This document shows, piece by piece, positions 35,728-47,213 of a stretch of 64,000 nt of DNA. Below the pieces are notes generated by a model, which was not told where the DNA came from, made no database searches, and saw only the letters and a program-made list of their open reading frames with translations. This DNA comes from Portulaca oleracea (lineage: Eukaryota > Streptophyta > Magnoliopsida > Caryophyllales > Portulacaceae). Numbering within the stretch: position 1 is the stretch's first letter; each line of letters begins with the position of its first letter. Made by a program: the position numbers and the translations under genes. The DNA lies in assembly GCA_029582165.1 (NCBI GenBank), contig CM055872.1, positions 32,762,261 through 32,826,260 of the forward strand, in the 5' to 3' direction.

Positions 35728-37446
35728 ATGGATAGTCCCCAATTCCCTCAATTTGAGCATGAAATATTTTGGAGGTATTTTGCTAGATTACATGATTATC
35801 GTGTTCAATGTGAATTATATGGTATCTTTTATGATACATTATCTCTTTTGGGAATTGTTAGTGAGGGTGTGAATTATGAGACCCGAAACCTTTTAGATTA
35901 TTACGGGTTTTCTTGTTTAGGTGAAGAACCAGCATGGGAGTTACTTGAATGGTTGTCTAGGGATTCCTATGAATTTGAGCAACAAAATGTTAGTCCTAGC
36001 TTCCAACCTCCTTATGCACCACCCTTTGGGACCGAAACTGAACAATCATGTGAATACCCCGTGTATGTTGATGATCAATCTTATGATGAGGGATATGTGG
36101 AAAACTGTTATGATCTTTCCCAAAGTGCCGATGTTGAGTCTCCTTCCGTGTGCTCCTTGTGTGATTCGCCGTATCATAGTTCAATTTCTTGTTTGCAGGC
36201 TACAATGGTTTCCTTCAAGGAAGAAGTAGAAAAATTATGTGCGAACATGAATGAGTATATGCGTGAATTTGTCCATGAGAGTAATCAAAGGGTAGTAACT
36301 CCTTCTTCACAAATGGTTGATTCGAATGTTGAAATAGGTCATTCATCGTCTTTGAGTCCTGAAATGCATGTTGATTCTGTTGTGTATGACGAGGATGATG
36401 ACTATTATAACTGACCATGCCTTGGACTACTTAGTAATTCCTTAGCTCTAGCCCCACCTAATGAGCATGAGGAACATGATGATTCTGTGTGTGATGATGT
36501 AGAATTTGTTTAAAACATGCTAGATGACGAACCATTGTCCATGCCTTTGTGTGAAGAAAAAGTTGAGTTTATCAAATGCCATTATGCTTGTGATGCAATT
36601 GAGCATGATCTTGTTAAGGGTGAAATTGAATCTGTTGTGATTGAATGTGTGCTTGATAACGATTTGTTTACTTTCATTGAGGATCATTGCATTAGTGAGG
36701 CTTTAGCTACCCTTGTATGTGAGTCCATTGATGTGCATACCAGTGATGATGAACATAATTCTTTGGGGAATGATCATGATTGTTTGAACTTGGTTGTTGA
36801 CAATGATGCTTTTGATGATGACATGCTTTATGAGTCATTTACTATGAGTTATGACCCTGAACCTTCCAATTTCACTTTTGATGTTGCTTTGGATGATGCA
36901 CCTTTTTCTTTTGATGATAGTTCTTCTAGTGAGTCTGATATTGATGAAGATGAAGATGTGCTTGTGTGTGATGTTGGGAGTGTTATGATGTGGTCTAACC
37001 CCCTGTTTTCCTTATCACCTATTGACGATTGTGATGATTATTTGGATGAGAGTGGTGATTTGGAATTTGTGATTGATGGAAATTGCATGAAAATTGAGTT
37101 TGAACCATTGTTTGCATTCAAGTCTTCGCATGAGCATGTTCAGAAATGTGTTGTATTGCCTCCTTCCGTTGATTTGTATACCCAATCTCCGTTTATGAGT
37201 CAATGGGAGGATCCATTTGTCATGTCTTCTTTCACCGTGCCTAGAAAAGTCTTGTATATTCATGAATTTCATCAGTTCTATGACTTTTCTAAAGCATTTG
37301 ATAAATTGTTAAGGGCACTAATGTTTGTTTATGTGCTATTGCGAGTGTGCTCTTACCACCACCATTCTGAGATGCATGAGAGGATGCATGATTTGTTACT
37401 CCGGGCGTTGAATGGTTCTAACATGATGCCCGATATCTTGAGGTGA
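35728..37446 (+). pseudogene. Gag-like acidic protein, two in-frame stops
   Basis: A single reading frame of about 573 codons is broken by TGA at 36412-36414 and TAA at 36511-36513. Residues 10-90 (IFWRYFARLHDYRVQCELYG, GVNYETRNLLDYY and EEPAWELLEWLSRDSYEFE) follow the pattern of Tat/Athila retrotransposon Gag. Residues about 141-154, CSLCDSPYHSSISC, form a CX2CX4HX4C zinc knuckle. A helical segment with ESNQRV follows. The remaining ~340 residues are very rich in Asp and Glu and match nothing I recognise. No protease or polymerase motif follows. The ATG at 35728 lies after an A-rich leader and is the first in frame. I infer a gag-only ORF supplied in trans with pol, now inactive unless the stops are read through. 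Confidence 0.7.
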
Positions 37447-39402
37447 GAAGGAGTGAATTTCTTGATAAGATGCCTTTGAGGTAATATCCTTCCTTACCCT
37501 TCTTGTATAATTAGTGAGTAGGTCTTTCTTTTCTTCTTTTATTTTCTTTTTGTGTGTGTCTTTTTCTTTTATTTTGGGGTGCTTGCTTACCTACTTCTGT
37601 TTCCATTTTGAGAACACGACAACCTCTTTGTGTTGGAGTGGGAGGGTAGTATGCATTCCGGTATTCGAGTCTAAGAAAAGAAAAAAAAAGAGTCGTTTTG
37701 TAAATATTTTAGTTTGTTTTCTTAGTTCTTAGTCCTTAGTGTCTTGTATAGTTTGTTTTTCCTTTTTTATTTTGCATGTGAACCATCACACATAGTATGT
37801 TTTTCTTGTTTATTTCTAACCTATGGTGTGATGTTCTTTGGATCGTGGATTGAGTGCTTTTAATTGAAGATCTTGAAGTAACTTCTTGCCACCCTCTCTT
37901 TATGTTAATATATCGATGATCCATGATGCATGCTTGATTTTCTTTTTGGGTGGCGAACCCCTTGAGTGTGAATGTTGGGATATTATTGTTGTTGGAGCCG
38001 TGTGGGCTCGGGTCGCCACCAATTTTTGTTTGTTATGTGTTTGTTGTGTGTTTTTAGGTTTTCTACCTTATTTGTGACACCCTTCTTCTCACAATGGGGA
38101 CATTGTGAAGTTTTGTGTGGGAGTGGGGGGTGATACTTCCATTTGTCATGGGTAGATCACCTACTTTTGAGTCTTTGTTTTCGTTTCTCGTAGTTTGTGT
38201 CGAAAGAAATTTGAAAAATTTTGTGTGAAAAAGAGAAAAAAGGGAGTGAAAAACCTTGAAAGTTTTCGTTTTTCGTTTTGTTTTTGCTTTGTTTCTTGGA
38301 TTTCGTTGTTGAAATCAGAATCGTTCTTAATCTTCTTTGAAAGAAACCTTTGAGCATTTTCGACCCTAACTGGGCGATTGTCATGACTTACCTTAATTAG
38401 ATTCTTTTCATCAAGTGTCTAGTGAGATCCCATTTTGTCTTTTTATGTTCGTCAAACCGAGATTCTAGGGGTTCATATCCGAGCTTGTTTTCTAAAAAGA
38501 AAAAGAAAAAAAAAGAAGAGAAAAAGCAAAAACCAAAGCAAAAGTCAGAAAATAGCAGCAAAATTAAATAATTTGACTAAGTGGGGCGTGTTGGCTTTAC
38601 GATATCAACCACCATACACTTAGCCAACCTACACGGGCCCGGTATCAGTGGTACGGCACGGATGCCCCTTAACCCTCCTCCTATATCGCCATGACGGAGA
38701 GGCGAATGGAAAAGACCGTGTTGGGAGGGTATACCCCTTATATGGGCCGTCCAATTCCCGAAAATAAGGCTAATACCGACATTAAAAAGAAGAAAAAGTT
38801 TGAAGTGTTAATAAAGTGAGGGGCTCTTCATTGCATCACCTGCGGCCCTCACCAAGCCAAGGGCGACCAAATGCGGGGAGGGGCAACTCTTTCCTTTCCT
38901 TTGTTCGTTTCGCTGTTTTGTAAGCTCGGGTGTGAGTCTTTTGGGTCGTCCGAGATCGATTAGAACTGTTTAAAACTCTTTCAAATGGGATTAAACTCTA
39001 CATGAGGTGTAAGGAATCAAAAACTTCTAAGTTTGGCAATTGTTTGAGTTAAGAGTTGTGAGATGCTCATAACGGTTCCTTTTGGAGGATTAATACCGTT
39101 TTCTTAATTGAAACGACCTGATTCATTGAAACGAGCAGTTCTCTTTTTCTTTTCTTTTAAACTTGTTTTGTTTTTCACTTTCCCTCTTTCCTTTTTCTAT
39201 GGCTTTTGTGGGTCTAGTTGCTATAAACCCTCACGAGACCTACCTCGTCCACCCGGGCTGCGGGGGGGTTTAAAGGGCTTGATGCACATGCTAAATGCAT
39301 CTGCGATTCCTGCGAAAGTGAGTTAGGTTTTTAGTTTTTCTTTTTAGTCCTTTTCTTCGTTTTTAGTATGCTCGGGGCGAGCAAACCCTTGTGTTGGAGT
39401 GG
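37447..39402. other. Non-coding 3' part of the Athila/Tat-like element
   Basis: About 2 kb without a credible ORF. It includes an internal purine tract GTGTGGGAGTGGGGGGTGAT near 38115 preceded by CAATGGGGACATTGTG, wording typical of the 3' non-coding part of Tat/Athila elements. The segment before the 3' LTR ends GTTGGAGTGG, a weak polypurine tract. Confidence 0.6.
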
Positions 39403-40273
39403 TGTTCAGCCTCGTTCTGAGCCGAATTTCTTATCTTTTATAGGGTATATTTGCTTGTTTTAACCCCTGTTTATATATTAGATATAATGATTTGGTGTTT
39501 TGTAGGACAATAAGGAGTTAGAAGAAGTTTGGGCTTAATTGAAGGTTTTTAGAGAATCCCGAGCTATTTCCCGAGTCAAACCAAGTCAACCCGAGCCGAG
39601 ATCCGAGTCAAACCAAGTCAACCCGAGCCGAGAGCCAAGGCGAAACCGAAGTTGGAAATTCCATATAAAGATTTGCACAAAACAGGGGAACGGTACAAAC
39701 TCAAAGGTTTGAAATACGTGTGCCTTCACCCTTTGGGTCATAACTCCTTCGTTACAATCCGATTGCTCTGAAATTTTGGGAGCTTAAAGTACACACCGAG
39801 AGCTTTCCATCGATATCTTACGGGCCTAAAACGGAGTTTGGATGAAGAAGTTATGCGCGTTTGAAGTCGGTAGGGAAAAACTGCCCAGAACGTTGGCTCG
39901 CCCGAGCCATCTCGCTTGCCTGAGCCAAAGCTTAGGGCAACAAAAACACCAGCGAACGCTGCTCGCCTCGAGCTGCAGGGTGGCTCGCCTGAGCCACTCT
40001 GTTTGCAGACGCACGTGTTGCGATTTGTCCTAGGGTTTTGGGTTGTATTTTTCCTTCTTCTATAAATACCCACTTGTATTAATCTAAATTATCAATTAGC
40101 CTAGGTAGTTTAGGAGTAGAATTAGATTTATTGCTTTCCTTTATTTGCTTTAATCTCTCTTAAATTGTTCTTCAAGCTTTCAATTGTTCTTCATTGTTCT
40201 TCAAAGTTTTTTTGCAATTTCAATTCTCAATCTCTTTCAAGCTTTCTCTAGTCTTCATTGAAGTGTTTTACAA

Positions 40274-40309
<36 letters not shown>

Positions 40310-40779
40310 AAATGCCATTGTTGACTTGTTCTCCAAGCTTTCTAGTGTTAGCCACAATCAACTCCATTTTTAGCGGGGAGGAGGGACAAGAAACTCCAAT
40401 TCTACTTACTAGTGAGAATTTGGGGGATTGTTGGTAATCCAAACCACAATTTCTTGTTTGTTCTGGGGAAATTCAAGTGTAGATTGAAGGTTTATTGAAG
40501 ATCAGTCATCAAAGGTATAATTTCTCATTCCCAATTTCATTGTTCATTCATTGTCTTCATTCATGCCTTTTAATTGCTTTCTTTATTGCTTTATTTTAAT
40601 TGTTTTCTTTATTATTATCATGTCTAGGTTAGATTTAAATGCTTTCTTTACATAATTTATCGCTTTCCGCACTTGAGAAAAACTCATTTACACGAACCGA
40701 TTACCCTAATCAAGCCTCACACCCATCCCTGTGGACCGACATTCCTAACTTATAAAACCACAAAAATTACAACCGAACA
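39403..40779 (+). repeat. 3' LTR of the Athila/Tat-like element
   Basis: 1377 bases, opening TGTTCAGCCTCG and ending CGAACA. It matches the 5' LTR apart from a shorter, decayed palindrome array, a shorter (CT)n tract and scattered substitutions. Confidence 0.93.
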
Positions 40780-40804
40780 GTTCTCTCTCGGTAAACCACC
40801 ATAA

Positions 40805-41530
40805 GAGCATCCACAATGTCGAATTTGACGTTGACTTGGATCTGAGGTGGCACCGGCAAGGTTGAGTCTGTGTGTCCAGCGGCAAGATTGAGCTTGGGCG
40901 GCGAATTATACTCGGCCGAAGCCTCGCGTGCCGAGGTCCAAGACGAGTTTCTCGTCTAGATTTCCTTGCTTGTTTACGCCATTGTAGACAAATTAATGGG
41001 TTGAGTTGTTGAATTCCTATTGGGCCAGGGTTAGTGTGCAATTCTTTTTCTTTTTTTATTTCAATATATGCTCAACACCTATGGCTTGTGGCACTGATTG
41101 CTATTGGCTAGGGACTATTGGACTAGGGTTAGGATACAATTTTTTTTTTCTTTTTTACATTTAGAAATGCCTAGTTTTAGTTTTGAAATAGTTTTTTCAC
41201 TTTAGTTATTTTTTAAATGGCATGTCAAATTTTAATTGAATTTTTTTGCTCATTTCTATATAATTTTCATCAATTATTGACTAGTTTAAAATAAACTAAT
41301 TTTTTACTAAGCTATTCCTAAAAGTAATTATATGAAATAAATAAATATAACCAAATTAATTATATTATTTATCTAAAATCTATATATTTTTTATTTTTTT
41401 TAAAAACAAACTCATGCTCACAATTGGAAAGCAAGTTAAAATTGAGTGTCAAACTCTAACTCTTTTGGTGGGTCCTATAATTTTCACCTCATCCTGTGAG
41501 TATAACTGATCCTCACCACTGCGGGTGCTC
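40805..41530. mobile_element. Tourist-like (PIF/Harbinger) MITE, TSD TAA
   Basis: TAA triplets at 40802-40804 and 41531-41533 flank an element opening GAGCATCCACAATG and closing CACTGCGGGTGCTC, an imperfect inverted pair. The GAGCATCC terminus with a TWA target is typical of plant PIF/Harbinger MITEs. The AT-rich interior has no ORF. At 726 bases it is long for a MITE. Confidence 0.75.
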
Positions 41531-41533
41531 TAA

Positions 41534-42014
41534 GAGATTAGGGGTTTTTTGGTGTGAAGATACCGGTGACTCCGTAATTGGTACCCACCATCTAGAAGCG
41601 TTGACCCGAAGAATTCAAGAAGATGACTACAGTATTCGTGCGACAAGACTCACTAATCCAATCCTAATCACTTCCGCATTAAAGTAGATCAATTGCACTC
41701 TACAGGAACTAATCCGCAAATATTGAATGGTGCAAAGTATCCTAATACGATTTCTAGTTCAAAGTATTATATGGGGTGTACATATACATTAATTTGAAAC
41801 TCTCAAGGTAAAAAAGTAAAAAATTAAATAAAATAATATTAAAAAGCATTTAAGAACTGCTATGTATTACACAAGTGTAAAAACTAGTGATCTAAAATTA
41901 GATGCAACAAATAGCTATTTAATTGCCGAGTATTGAAAAACAAAATTACACAAGAGTGAGAAAAGAAAAATATGGAATTGAAAATATAAGTTTCACCCAA
42001 AAACACAATCAGAG
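41534..42014. other. Upstream flank of the CAF1 gene
   Basis: AT-rich sequence without a recognisable gene or element. It would contain the CAF1 promoter. I could not place a convincing TATA box. Confidence 0.3.
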
Positions 42015-42344
42015 TTGAAAAAAGATGAGTGGATAGATCAAGCTAAAGATGTCAGTCAAAAACTTGAACGTCCCCAAATTTCACTGTTTCCTGAGCTTCA
42101 ATCGAGGCAATCCCCAGGACCAGGTAACTTCCTACTCTCTTCCACTCAACCTCCCTCAGCCTTCGCCTTTCCCCCATCTCTTACTTCATCCCTTCATTCC
42201 TTCTTGGCCGCCTCTCTCTCTACTCTCTCTCCCTCCCTCTCCTCCCTTTGGACCCTTTCCCCTTCTTCTGGGTTGCAGCCCTCTGTCTGGCTCAACCCAT
42301 CCCTTCGCCGTTTCCAGCCTCTTTCTTGTCCCTCATAGATCAAG

Positions 42345-42430
42345 GTTAGATCTTTGCCTCTCTTAATATTTATGGGTTTTTTTCTTTTATTTGTGTTGGT
42401 ATTCCATTGATTTGGTTGTTGTTTTTGCAG
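42345..42430 (+). other. Predicted 5'-UTR intron of CAF1
   Basis: A donor AAG|GTTAGATC and an acceptor TTTTTGCAG|ATC with a T-rich tract bound an 86-base AT-rich segment between a CT-rich leader (about 42100-42340) and the exon carrying the start codon. The splice sites are seen; use of this intron is inferred. Confidence 0.55.
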
Positions 42431-42475
42431 ATCTGCTGCTATTATGCGCTGGAAAGACTAAAACCATCTTATGTG

Positions 42476-43294
42476 ATGTTGCCGAAAAGCGGGGATTCGA
42501 TTCAGATCAGGGAGGTCTGGAACCATAATATAGAGGAGGAGTTTGCGCTTATTCGAGAAATCGTGGATGATTACCCTTATGTGGCCATGGATTCGGAGTT
42601 CCCCGGGGTTGTTATACGACCTGTGGGTAATTTCAAGAACATTTCCGACTATAACTATAAGACCCTTAAGAATAACGTTGATATGTTGAAGCTGATTCAA
42701 CTGGGTCTTACTTTTTCGGATGAGAAGGGGAACTTGCCAACTTGTGGGACTGATAAGTTCTGCATCTGGCAGTTCAATTTTAGGGAGTTTGACCTTGGGG
42801 AGGATGTTTATGCTAGCGACTCTATTGAGCTTTTGAAGGATTGTGGGATCGATTTTAAGAAGAATAACGAGATGGGTATTGACTCTATTCGATTTGCGGA
42901 GCTTCTCATGTCATCCGGGGTTGTGTTGAATGATAGCATCAAATGGGTGACTTTTCACAGTGGCTATGATTTTGGGTATTTGCTCAAGTTGCTGACTTGC
43001 CGAGATTTGCCTGAAACTCAAGCCGGGTTCTTCAACTTGATCAACATATATTTCCCAATTGTGTATGATATCAAGCATTTGATGAAGTTCTGCAATAGTC
43101 TTCATGGGGGTCTTAACAAACTTGCTGAGTTGCTGGAGGTGGAAAGAATTGGGATCTGTCACCAGGCTGGGTCAGATAGCTTGCTCACTTGTTGTACCTT
43201 TATGAAGTTGAAAGACAGTTTCTTCAATGGCGCCACTGAGAAGTATGCTGGTGTCCTCTATGGCCTCGGCGTTGAGGATACCTCCTCCGGTTAA
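42476..43294 (+). CDS. CAF1: CCR4-associated factor 1 (CAF1) deadenylase
   Basis: An intact 272-residue protein from a single coding exon, close to the ~275 residues usual for plant CAF1 paralogues. CAF1 is the DEDD-family 3'-5' exoribonuclease of the CCR4-NOT complex that shortens mRNA poly(A) tails in the cytoplasm. It opens [15 protein letters not shown] as plant CAF1 proteins do, which fixes the start at 42476. The longer upstream frame runs into the predicted intron. Catalytic residues are present: D39 and E41 (AMDSEFPGV), D165 ([10 protein letters not shown]), and H229 with D234 ([10 protein letters not shown]). Conserved blocks such as [20 protein letters not shown] and [19 protein letters not shown] are complete. 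In the first motif Ser stands at position 40 where most plant homologues have Thr, outside the catalytic pair. No frameshift or stop. Which CAF1 paralogue it is cannot be settled here. It is the only intact host gene in the window. Confidence 0.95.
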   Translation: MLPKSGDSIQIREVWNHNIEEEFALIREIVDDYPYVAMDSEFPGVVIRPVGNFKNISDYNYKTLKNNVDMLKLIQLGLTFSDEKGNLPTCGTDKFCIWQFNFREFDLGEDVYASDSIELLKDCGIDFKKNNEMGIDSIRFAELLMSSGVVLNDSIKWVTFHSGYDFGYLLKLLTCRDLPETQAGFFNLINIYFPIVYDIKHLMKFCNSLHGGLNKLAELLEVERIGICHQAGSDSLLTCCTFMKLKDSFFNGATEKYAGVLYGLGVEDTSSG

Positions 43295-45043
43295 GCATCT
43301 ACTTGTCTTGGCTTAAATTCTCTTACTACCAATAACCTTGACCTAAACCAAGCAAAGCAAAGCAAAGCAAGCGCATTGTTGAATTCTCTGTCTCATCTCA
43401 TTCAGTATGTTGTGCCAGTCCCCCATTTGTCATTGTACACAATCTAGTTCAAGGCTATTGTTGCTGTTTAAGCTCAAAACATGGTCTCAGTCAGTCACTT
43501 GTAATGTTTTAGCATGTGTATTAGATGCGAGTGAGTCAATCATAATCGCTGTAGCGGGAAACATCTGCTGCCTACCAAGCAGCATGAGTTCTCTGTAAAT
43601 TAGACAGTCAGTGTTGCAACAGCAATCTAATCATCACCTTCTTTTTAAGCAACTTTCTTCCTTGTTGTCTTATTAGTACTGCTTTATGTGATCGTCTTTT
43701 CTCCTGATATTTCATTTTACTGCTATCTTACTTCTCTTGACGACAGGTGATGCAGGTGTCTGTCCTTTCAGATTTTGATGTACTTGGAAGAAGACTCTAC
43801 CAACCCTTGAATTGTGTACTAACTAGCATCTAGCAATTCTTTAAGCATTCCTGTGCTGGAACTGTTGTCATCTTGTGTTCTATTTTTACTGCCCTGTGCC
43901 TTGTTAATTGATGCCTAGTTTGTTAACCATCCTCAGAGATATAATGTACTAAGCTCATTCATGCCTTTTATTATGAAGTTTCTCGACTTTGTGCAGTATA
44001 ATTGTTTACTTTCTGATATATATATGATAAGCTTGTCTCTAGTCTTCATCAATGTGTTGATTATCAGAGTTCTTCTGTTTCTGATTTGTACAGATGCTTT
44101 TTTGTATGCTGTTTGTTTTGACAGAAGCTATTTTGATATTGTCTCAGTTGCATAGAGTCTAGGCAACTTATTTTGATGTGCAATAGACATGTTGAAGCAT
44201 TTGTTTACACTGGGGATTGCTGTTGTTGTACTATTACTATGGAGAATAAAAATGCCTCTTACCTTTATCTTTCCTGATTTTTTGTCCAACTGTGATTTTC
44301 TTCTAAGTTTTTAACAAGACAGACATTGATGGGATACCATTGTCCTTGTAATGAGAAGCCTGGTAAGTGTGCTTAATTTGAGGACTTGTTTTCTACATGA
44401 TGGGGATCTGGTTATATGGCTCATACAGTGTCCTTTATTTATGATTGTCCCTGTTCGCTATCATGTCAAGCTCTATTATTATCCCCCCCCCCCAATCAAA
44501 AGCATACCCAGAATTATGCCCGATGCTGCGAGTGATCACTACTCACAGCAGAGAGGATAGGTATGCAGCTGACTGACACTGAAATGTTTTCTGGTGCAGA
44601 TTATCGTGATCAATGTGGATACCGTTTTCGGTGATGTTTCTGCTACCGAAGCAAGCTTTTGGCAGGTCACCAATGGTCGCCAACTCCAACAGTGAACATC
44701 TTCCTCCAGTAAGTATTTGTTTGTGTCTAATACGCTGCTTCTATCTAAGAAAGATGGATAGAGTTCCTAAACACTCCAGCCATGTTGATAACATAAGGAG
44801 AATGAAGTTCATTGTGTCTATATGCTATCATGTTGGGGAAAAGACCGGGGGGGGGGGGGGGGGGAGATGGGTCAGAGATTACGCTATTCTTGGAAAGGGA
44901 TCCTTTTGTTTATCACAATTATACTATACTGGTATTTGCAGTACTATATCTGATTTTACTATACAAAGAATTTCATTTTGGTCAATTTTCTCTTCTCCTT
45001 TGGTGTTTTGGTGAGAAATCAGACGTTTCACTAGTATAGACAT
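43295..45043 (+). other. CAF1 3' UTR and downstream flank
   Basis: T-rich, transcript-like sequence follows the stop, with several potential AATAAA-like signals (for example AGAATAAAAA near 44243) and possible 3'-UTR splice sites. A poly(C) run near 44482 and a (G)n run of about 18 bases at 44847-44865 stand out. The short frames have no recognisable domains. Confidence 0.45.
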
Positions 45044-45051
45044 GCCCTGAC

Positions 45052-45237
45052 CTATGTTACTCGGACTCAGGTACGGGTGTCCATATTGGACACAGATACA
45101 GGTGTCGGAATCGGCTATTTTAAACAAATTTTATACATTTTTATTGTAATTTGAAGTGTCGAGTGTCATACCCTTGTCCAGGTATCAAGGGTCCCACACG
45201 AGTACGGCAGGGAAAATGAAGAGTCGGAGTAATATAG
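45052..45237. mobile_element. hAT-type MITE, 8-bp TSD
   Basis: Identical GCCCTGAC octamers at 45044-45051 and 45238-45245 flank a 186-base element. It opens CTATGTTACTCGGACTC and closes GAGTCGGAGTAATATAG, an imperfect 17-base inverted pair. The TSD length fits hAT transposition. No ORF. Confidence 0.9.
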
Positions 45238-45489
45238 GCCCTGACATTCCGAGATCTCAGAATTAACATATCAGGCCTATAAGCAGAAACCATACCATAT
45301 GTAAGACCATCCACCTGAAGGAATCTTTTGAATTTTTTCCCGACTTCTCTTGGAACTCAAAAATTGATTTTGATGCTCTTAATAACATATCTGATTTGGG
45401 CTTTGCTTTGTTGAAACCCACAGTTCTGTGAATCTGTACTGCATACAGGCTACAGCATCAGCCACAACAGCTCACATGATGCTCTATCA

Positions 45490-45690
45490 TAGCCTACACC
45501 TTTGCAAGCTTATCAGCAATTGGATAAAGATTTCTTGGCACATAAGCCAAGAAAAACAAAAATGTAGTCTCTAGCTCCCTTTGCAGAAGCCGCGATTGAT
45601 AAAACATGCTTTTGGGTTTCTTCCTCAGGTCATAAGACCTGAACACCCCTTATCTAATGCTGTCTCATTGGACGAGTAGCAAGAGCAATG
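45490..45690 (-). pseudogene. Possible RNase H-like (RVT_3) fragment
   Basis: On the minus strand the segment AYVPRNLYPIADKLAKV (about 45497-45550) resembles the end of the RNase H-like domain found downstream of plant LINE reverse transcriptases and in related genes, where a VPR..N..AD.LAK block is usual. Upstream in another frame SIAASAKGARDYIFVFL may belong to it. Stops and a frameshift are present. The match is short and could be chance. Confidence 0.35.
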
Positions 45691-46264
45691 GCTGCTGCTC
45701 AGAGCTGGGATGACAGATAATAATTAAGAGTGATATGATACCTTTCTGGGGAGGATGTTGCCCCAAATGAAGAGTGGTTTATAAGACTAGTTTTGCGCAA
45801 ACTCCAACGATGAGCATGTTCCTATTGTATATCTGTTGGTGAATTAGCACAGTGATTCTGTATGAAAAGGATGGGCTGGATGGCTGCTATTCATCAATAT
45901 AGGTTCTATCCAGCTTGATTTTTTTCTTATTTTTTTTGGAAATGATTGAAGACATTGATTTTTATGACATGTGTAATGCATCATACTTAAATTGTTTGTG
46001 CAGAGGCTAAGAAACTGGTTGCTTCCGGCTAACTGTTATTATTGGAAGGATGATTGTATGTAATGTTGTCTTAAGTCACTATTGGCTTTGCTGATAAATG
46101 ATGGTCTCAAACTGCAAAAGAAAAAGGCAGCCTGTGAATGAGAACAATGTATGATGAGAGAGTGCTCAGAGAGTGGGTTGGGGTGGATACACATCATTAT
46201 CTTCCCTTGCAAAAAATGAATATGATATTAGGTTCTACCAACATGATTTGGGGTATGTTATTTA

Positions 46265-46411
46265 GGCCCCGTTATTTTGTGTGTTGCGTTTGTGTTGCGT
46301 TAAGTTGCGGTAGAAATAGTTAAAAAGTAACGGTAATTTGCGTTATGTTGCTGTAGGATTGCGGTAAGTTGCGTTGCGTTTGAGTGCATTAACGCATAAA
46401 AGAACGGGCCC
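46265..46411. mobile_element. PIF/Harbinger-type MITE, TSD TTA
   Basis: TTA triplets at 46262-46264 and 46412-46414 flank a 147-base element whose ends GGCCCCGTTATTTTG and AAAAGAACGGGCCC pair over about 20 bases. The interior is a run of TTGCGTT-type repeats. Confidence 0.72.
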
Positions 46412-46601
46412 TTAGAGCAATAGAAAAAGTGTAGTTTGCAGGTGAATGCAGGTTGGTACAGGCTGGTACGGGTAAGTACACGTTGGATAATATAAATGCA
46501 AGTGGGAGTGGAACAATGTTAATGTAAGTTACTGTATTTTTTTCTAACCATAAGAAATTGCAATTTAGGGACTTGTTGATGACGTTATTACCATATTAGT
46601 G

Positions 46602-46603
46602 TG

Positions 46604-46636
<33 letters not shown>

Positions 46637-46645
46637 ATATATATA
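46602..46645. repeat. (AT)n/(GTAT)n microsatellite
   Basis: AT dinucleotides interrupted by GTATGT units, ending at the start of the next MULE-type element. Confidence 0.9.
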
Positions 46646-47171
46646 GGAAAATTGGATTCTAATAATTTTTACTTTTACAAATTGGATGACAATAATCTCT
46701 ACTTTCAATTTGTATTTTGGTAGTCCAAAAAAAATAAAATTGTATTGTAGTGGGACATAATCGAGAGTATACCCTAAATATCATAGATTTTGTGTTGCAT
46801 TTGATTCAAAACTTTGTATAACACTTTACCACGATTTTTAATGAATTTACAGCATTTCTCCCATTTTTTTTTTCATTTTTCAATTTTTTTTCATTTTTTC
46901 AATTTTATTCCTTTTAAAAAATCATAATAATTGCTCAAAATCTCAAAAAAATAATTTTAAAAATGTTTTAGTAACTACACTTGATTACCTATCGAGGGGC
47001 AGGAACGAAAAAAACAAAAACAATATGGGGTAGGCATGAAAAAATAAAAAGAATGTGGTGATAGATTTGGTACCACTACAATACAATTTTTTTTTGGATC
47101 ACCAGAATACAAATTTAAAGTAGAGATTATTGTCATCCAATTTGTAAAAGTCCATATTATTAGAATCCAAT

Positions 47172-47175
<4 letters not shown>
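46646..47175. mobile_element. MULE-type MITE A in an (AT)n tract
   Basis: Opens GGAAAATTGGATTCTAATAA and closes TTATTAGAATCCAATTTTC, with repeated (T)ACAATAATCTCTACTTT-type motifs inside each arm. Both sides are AT dinucleotide, so a TATATATAT duplication would be invisible. It is collinear with the next element through the AAACTTTGTATAACACTTTA and T-rich middle, so the two are family members. Confidence 0.8.

Positions 47176-47210
<35 letters not shown>
47176..47210. repeat. (AT)n microsatellite
   Basis: About 35 bases of AT dinucleotide separating MULE-type MITEs A and B. Confidence 0.95.

Positions 47211-47213
<3 letters not shown>

Larger units (their letters stand above)
34125..40779 (+). 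mobile_element. Complete non-autonomous Athila/Tat-like LTR retrotransposon
   Basis: A 6.65-kb element with two LTRs (34125-35543 and 39403-40779), TG...CA ends (TGTT...GAACA), and an exact 5-bp target duplication GTTCT at 34120-34124 and 40780-40784. A tRNA-Asp primer-binding site directly follows the 5' LTR, as in the Athila lineage. The interior encodes one gag-like acidic ORF and no protease, reverse transcriptase or integrase, followed by about 2 kb of non-coding sequence. It must have depended on proteins of another element. The LTRs differ mainly in a GC-rich palindrome array and a (CT)n tract, so insertion is not ancient. Confidence 0.93.

Noticed and set aside
37736..39402. A second coding gene (env-like) in the 3' part of the Athila/Tat-like element
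   Set aside because: Frames are short, AT- or Lys-rich and not collinear; no membrane or coat motif is visible.
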